64,000 bases of DNA from Bdellovibrionales bacterium Ga0074139 (GTDB taxonomy: Bacteria; Bdellovibrionota; Bdellovibrionia; Bdellovibrionales; Bdellovibrionaceae), in NCBI GenBank assembly GCA_001464795.1, contig LNEB01000011.1:62001-126000 (forward strand), in the 5' to 3' direction. Under the pieces are notes generated by a model that was not told the origin of the DNA, made no database searches, and worked only from the letters and a program-made list of their open reading frames with translations. The position numbers were made by a program, and so were the translations under genes. Of this stretch, positions 61,532 to 64,000 are shown piece by piece (within the stretch, counting starts at the first letter, position 1; each line of letters opens with the position of its first letter).

Positions 61532-61588
61532 AGGTGGTTGTCGAATTTAGTACCACATACTCGAAAGCTTGTCTAAATTCCTGCTTCC

Positions 61589-62509
61589 ATGTCAGACATT
61601 CGCAATCGAATTGAAAAGAATTACAGAAAATTAAAACCTTGGAGTGATCGCAATCACTTTGAGGCCTTTAGACTTTACGACCGTGATATTCCAGAATTTC
61701 CTTACATTATCGACATCTATAAAAATTATGCAGTCATGTATGATAAATCAGACTCATTTTTAGATGCTGGCAAAAATCATTTGCTACCCACACAAGACGC
61801 TATTCAAAGTGTGATGAGTGATAAAGTTCAAGAAATCATTCTTAAAAAACGAATCCGCCAAGAAGGTGAGCAGCAGTACGAACGTCTTTCCACTGTTGAA
61901 AAAGAGATCCTCATCAAAGAAAATCAATTTCAATTTCGAGTCAATTTATGGGATTTTTTAGATACAGGGCTATTTCTGGACCACAGACCCAGCCGCTATA
62001 AAGTTTTTAAAATGTCTAAAGGTAAGCAAATTTTAAACCTGTTTAGTTATACGGGATCTGTCAGCGTTGCTGCTGCCCTGGGTGGTGGACAGGTTACAAG
62101 TGTTGATTTATCCAATACCTATCTAGATTGGTCGAAAAGAAATTTTGAATCCAATTCGATAGCTCTTAGTAAACACGATTTTTTGCACTCAGATGTTTTG
62201 CAATATCTAGAAGAATCCGATGAAAATGAACGCTTTGACCTTATATTTTTAGATCCACCGACCTTTTCCAACTCCAAAAGAATGAAAAATGTACTCGATA
62301 CGCAAAAAGATCATGTCTTCATGATTCAAAATTGTATGCGCCTACTGAAGCCAAAAGGTCTTTTAATTTTCTCTACGAACAAGAGGAAATTCAGACTAGA
62401 GCCAGAACTCAAGAATGAGTTTAAAATAATTGAAACAACTTCACAGACGATTCCTCAAGATTTTCATGACCAACAAATTCACACAAGTTTCGAAATTCGA
62501 AAAATATAA
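61589..62509 (+). CDS. rlmK: RlmK-like 23S rRNA methyltransferase
   Basis: 306 aa, corresponding to the C-terminal RlmK half of enterobacterial RlmKL, which makes m7G2069 in 23S rRNA. NRIEKNYRKLKPW, AFRLYDRDIPEFP, DTGLFLDHRPSRYKV, NLFSYTGSVSVAAALGGG (SAM site), and FLDPPTFSNSKRMKN follow the family order. The RlmL half is absent, so it is a stand-alone enzyme. Start lacks an SD. IR GAATTTAG/CTAAATTC (61543-61580) lies in the upstream region shared with the radical SAM gene. Confidence 0.9.
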   Translation: MSDIRNRIEKNYRKLKPWSDRNHFEAFRLYDRDIPEFPYIIDIYKNYAVMYDKSDSFLDAGKNHLLPTQDAIQSVMSDKVQEIILKKRIRQEGEQQYERLSTVEKEILIKENQFQFRVNLWDFLDTGLFLDHRPSRYKVFKMSKGKQILNLFSYTGSVSVAAALGGGQVTSVDLSNTYLDWSKRNFESNSIALSKHDFLHSDVLQYLEESDENERFDLIFLDPPTFSNSKRMKNVLDTQKDHVFMIQNCMRLLKPKGLLIFSTNKRKFRLEPELKNEFKIIETTSQTIPQDFHDQQIHTSFEIRKI

Positions 62510-62544
62510 TTGATCCTTAAGACAAATGGCCCTAAAAGGGGTCT

Positions 62545-63828
62545 ATGAATTCATTAGGACGACATATATTAGTAGAATTTACTGACTGTAACTCTGACAT
62601 TCTGAACGACGTCGAGACAGTTGAAAAAGCAATGGTTGAAGCGGCTAAAACGGCAGGTGCCACTGTTATCAACTCAACCTTTCACCATTTTTCTCCTTGG
62701 GGGATATCTGGTGTTGTCGTCATTCAAGAAAGCCACTTGGCGATCCATACTTGGCCCGAATATCGCTATGCTGCAGTTGATTTGTTTACTTGCGGTGAAA
62801 CCGTTGACCCTTGGGTGTCTTTTGAATTTTTGAAAAAAGCATTTCAATCTAATAAATACTCAGCTTTGGAAATGAATCGTGGATCTCTACACGTTATGAA
62901 ACGTGAAGATTTTCATCCCAAAAAACGTAATGATACAGCTCCCATTGCACCCAATGCAGCTCACAAAATCGCCCGTAATGTTTGGTTCACTGACAAAGAC
63001 GAGCACCAAGCTCTAAGCCTCCGTTACAATGAAGTTCTTTTTAATGAAACCAATGAATTCCAACAGGTTCGTATTTTTGATACCCCTGCATTTGGAAAAA
63101 TGCTTAGCATTAACAACATGGTCATGTGCACCGAGCGTGATGAAGCTCATTACCATGAAATGATCGTTCATCCGGCCATGCAGCTTTTAGAAAAAGCAGA
63201 AAATATTTTAGTTATTGGTGGTGGTGATGGCGGAACCGCTCGGGAACTTTTGAAGTATCCATCCATTAAAAAAGTAACTTTGGTCGAAATCGACGAAGCT
63301 GTTGTACGCGCAAGCCGAGCCCATTTACCTACTATGGCCAGTGCCTTTGATAACCCCAAGCTCGAGTTAATCATTGGTGATGGCATCGAATTCGTAAAAA
63401 AAGCAGCAGAAGCTTCTTACGACCTCGTCATTATCGATGGCTCTGACCCTGTTGGGCCAGCTGAAGGGCTTTTTACAGCTGAATTTTATAAAAACTGTGC
63501 AAGATCTTTAAAATCCCATGGAATGCTAGTTTCACAGGGTGAATCACCCTTATTTCATCAAAAGACCTTCGTTGATCTTCACCGCTGTTTAAAAGGTGTT
63601 TTCGGCTCACAAAATGTGAACACACTACTTTTTTATGCCTCTTCTTATCCAACTGGCATGTGGAGTTTTCAAGTGGCATCGAAGAAAGCAATGAATCCAG
63701 TCAAAGATTTGAATACCGAAAAGGCTGCACAGTTCAGCGCCGGTAATAAACTTCATTATTACAATGAAGGAATTCATGCAGGCGCATTTGCCGTTCCTAA
63801 CTTTGTTAAAAAGATGTTGGAGCTGTAA
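62545..63828 (+). CDS. speDE: Fused S-adenosylmethionine decarboxylase-spermidine synthase
   Basis: 427 aa, two enzymes in one chain. Residues about 1-125 form a SpeH-type AdoMet decarboxylase proenzyme: self-cleavage at Glu62-Ser63 in [12 protein letters not shown] creates the pyruvoyl group, and [10 protein letters not shown] carries the active-site Cys. From about 150 on, spermidine synthase: [14 protein letters not shown] (225-236), [12 protein letters not shown], and [15 protein letters not shown] with the catalytic Asp. The product aminopropylates putrescine to spermidine, so both the donor and the transfer step are fused. SD AGGGG. The fusion reads straight through without frameshift. 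Confidence 0.93.
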   Translation: MNSLGRHILVEFTDCNSDILNDVETVEKAMVEAAKTAGATVINSTFHHFSPWGISGVVVIQESHLAIHTWPEYRYAAVDLFTCGETVDPWVSFEFLKKAFQSNKYSALEMNRGSLHVMKREDFHPKKRNDTAPIAPNAAHKIARNVWFTDKDEHQALSLRYNEVLFNETNEFQQVRIFDTPAFGKMLSINNMVMCTERDEAHYHEMIVHPAMQLLEKAENILVIGGGDGGTARELLKYPSIKKVTLVEIDEAVVRASRAHLPTMASAFDNPKLELIIGDGIEFVKKAAEASYDLVIIDGSDPVGPAEGLFTAEFYKNCARSLKSHGMLVSQGESPLFHQKTFVDLHRCLKGVFGSQNVNTLLFYASSYPTGMWSFQVASKKAMNPVKDLNTEKAAQFSAGNKLHYYNEGIHAGAFAVPNFVKKMLEL

Positions 63829-64000
63829 ATCCCCATACGCCAGAAGTCACTTTCTGTAGATCATAGGGGCTGAAAACAGCTGAACCATTAGCCCCAAAAT
63901 CAGAACCCCAAGTGTTTTTCATTTTTATAGATACCACTTGGCCTTTAGAATCATACTCGTAACCTTCGGCCACCAATACATGGTAACTTTGCCCCCACTT
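63806..64000 (-). CDS. Papain-like cysteine peptidase, C-terminal part (partial)
   Basis: Open minus-strand frame of 64 residues that enters from the right window edge and stops inside the end of the spermidine synthase gene (23-base overlap). It contains [17 protein letters not shown], then [16 protein letters not shown], corresponding to the catalytic His and Asn (KNTWG; family KNSWG) blocks of C1 peptidases; the Cys part lies outside the window. It ends [12 protein letters not shown]. Start, signal peptide and activity cannot be seen. Confidence 0.7.
   Translation of the reverse strand, partial: KWGQSYHVLVAEGYEYDSKGQVVSIKMKNTWGSDFGANGSAVFSPYDLQKVTSGVWGFTAPTSF

Noticed and set aside
1-64000. 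CRISPR arrays, insertion sequences, prophage genes, tRNA genes
   Set aside because: No regularly spaced repeats, transposase or phage motifs or cloverleaf-like sequence was noticed by reading; a tool-based scan could still find a short tRNA.

Overview
The window is a gene-dense, AT-rich chromosomal segment from a Gram-negative bacterium, most likely a member of the Bdellovibrionota (Bdellovibrio-like predators). The assignment is inferred from several things: ADP-heptose (LPS) synthesis, a class A RNase P RNA, a TIGR02147-type regulator paired with a secreted protein, many small signal-peptide proteins of unknown function, a secreted nuclease-like protein and a split leucine-catabolism carboxylase. 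No ribosomal marker gene is present, so genus and species cannot be fixed. No insertion sequence, prophage, CRISPR array or tRNA was seen.

Layout. 0-5 kb: agmatinase-family enzyme, a DksA-like protein without its zinc cysteines, TetR regulator, penicillin-binding protein, a structured RNA that resembles 6S RNA, and exonuclease III. 5-11 kb: an ATP-grasp-like protein, a SelO-like pseudokinase with altered catalytic residues, an esterase and an S41 protease. 11-24 kb: heptose epimerase (hldD), aromatic amino acid hydroxylase, TrmJ, HrpB, RibD, and the tyrosine-catabolism pair hmgA/hpd. The hydroxylase, Hpd and HmgA together form a phenylalanine-to-maleylacetoacetate route. 24-26 kb: small secreted proteins, one with a PD-(D/E)XK nuclease motif.

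26-31 kb is a six-gene pantothenate/CoA operon (panG-like, panB, panC, coaBC, coaX, panD), mostly with 4-base overlaps. 31-37 kb is accessory: TIGR02147 regulator plus secreted partner, an AbiEii-type toxin-antitoxin pair with a palindromic operator, and a secreted leucine-rich-repeat protein. 37-42 kb is a leucine/isovalerate degradation operon (liuB, liuC, two-piece liuD, liuE). 42-51 kb holds a methyltransferase, an ABC-2 exporter, rnpB, a nitroreductase whose start lies in a perfect inverted repeat, a DASH-type photolyase and a DUF429 protein.

51.5-59.7 kb is the most unusual region. It is a tandemly duplicated module made of a promoter with helically phased TGGCGC/GCGCCA repeats, a short secreted protein that differs between copies, a 14-bp intercistronic hairpin, and a long secreted protein that is paralogous between copies. 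After copy 2 stand an intact TPR plus double-winged-helix regulator and a secreted trypsin-like protease. After copy 1 only a decayed remnant of the regulator gene survives. 59.6-64 kb: a B12-type radical SAM protein, RlmK, a fused AdoMet decarboxylase-spermidine synthase, and the 3' end of a papain-like peptidase gene. The fusion and the agmatinase at the left end are both polyamine enzymes.
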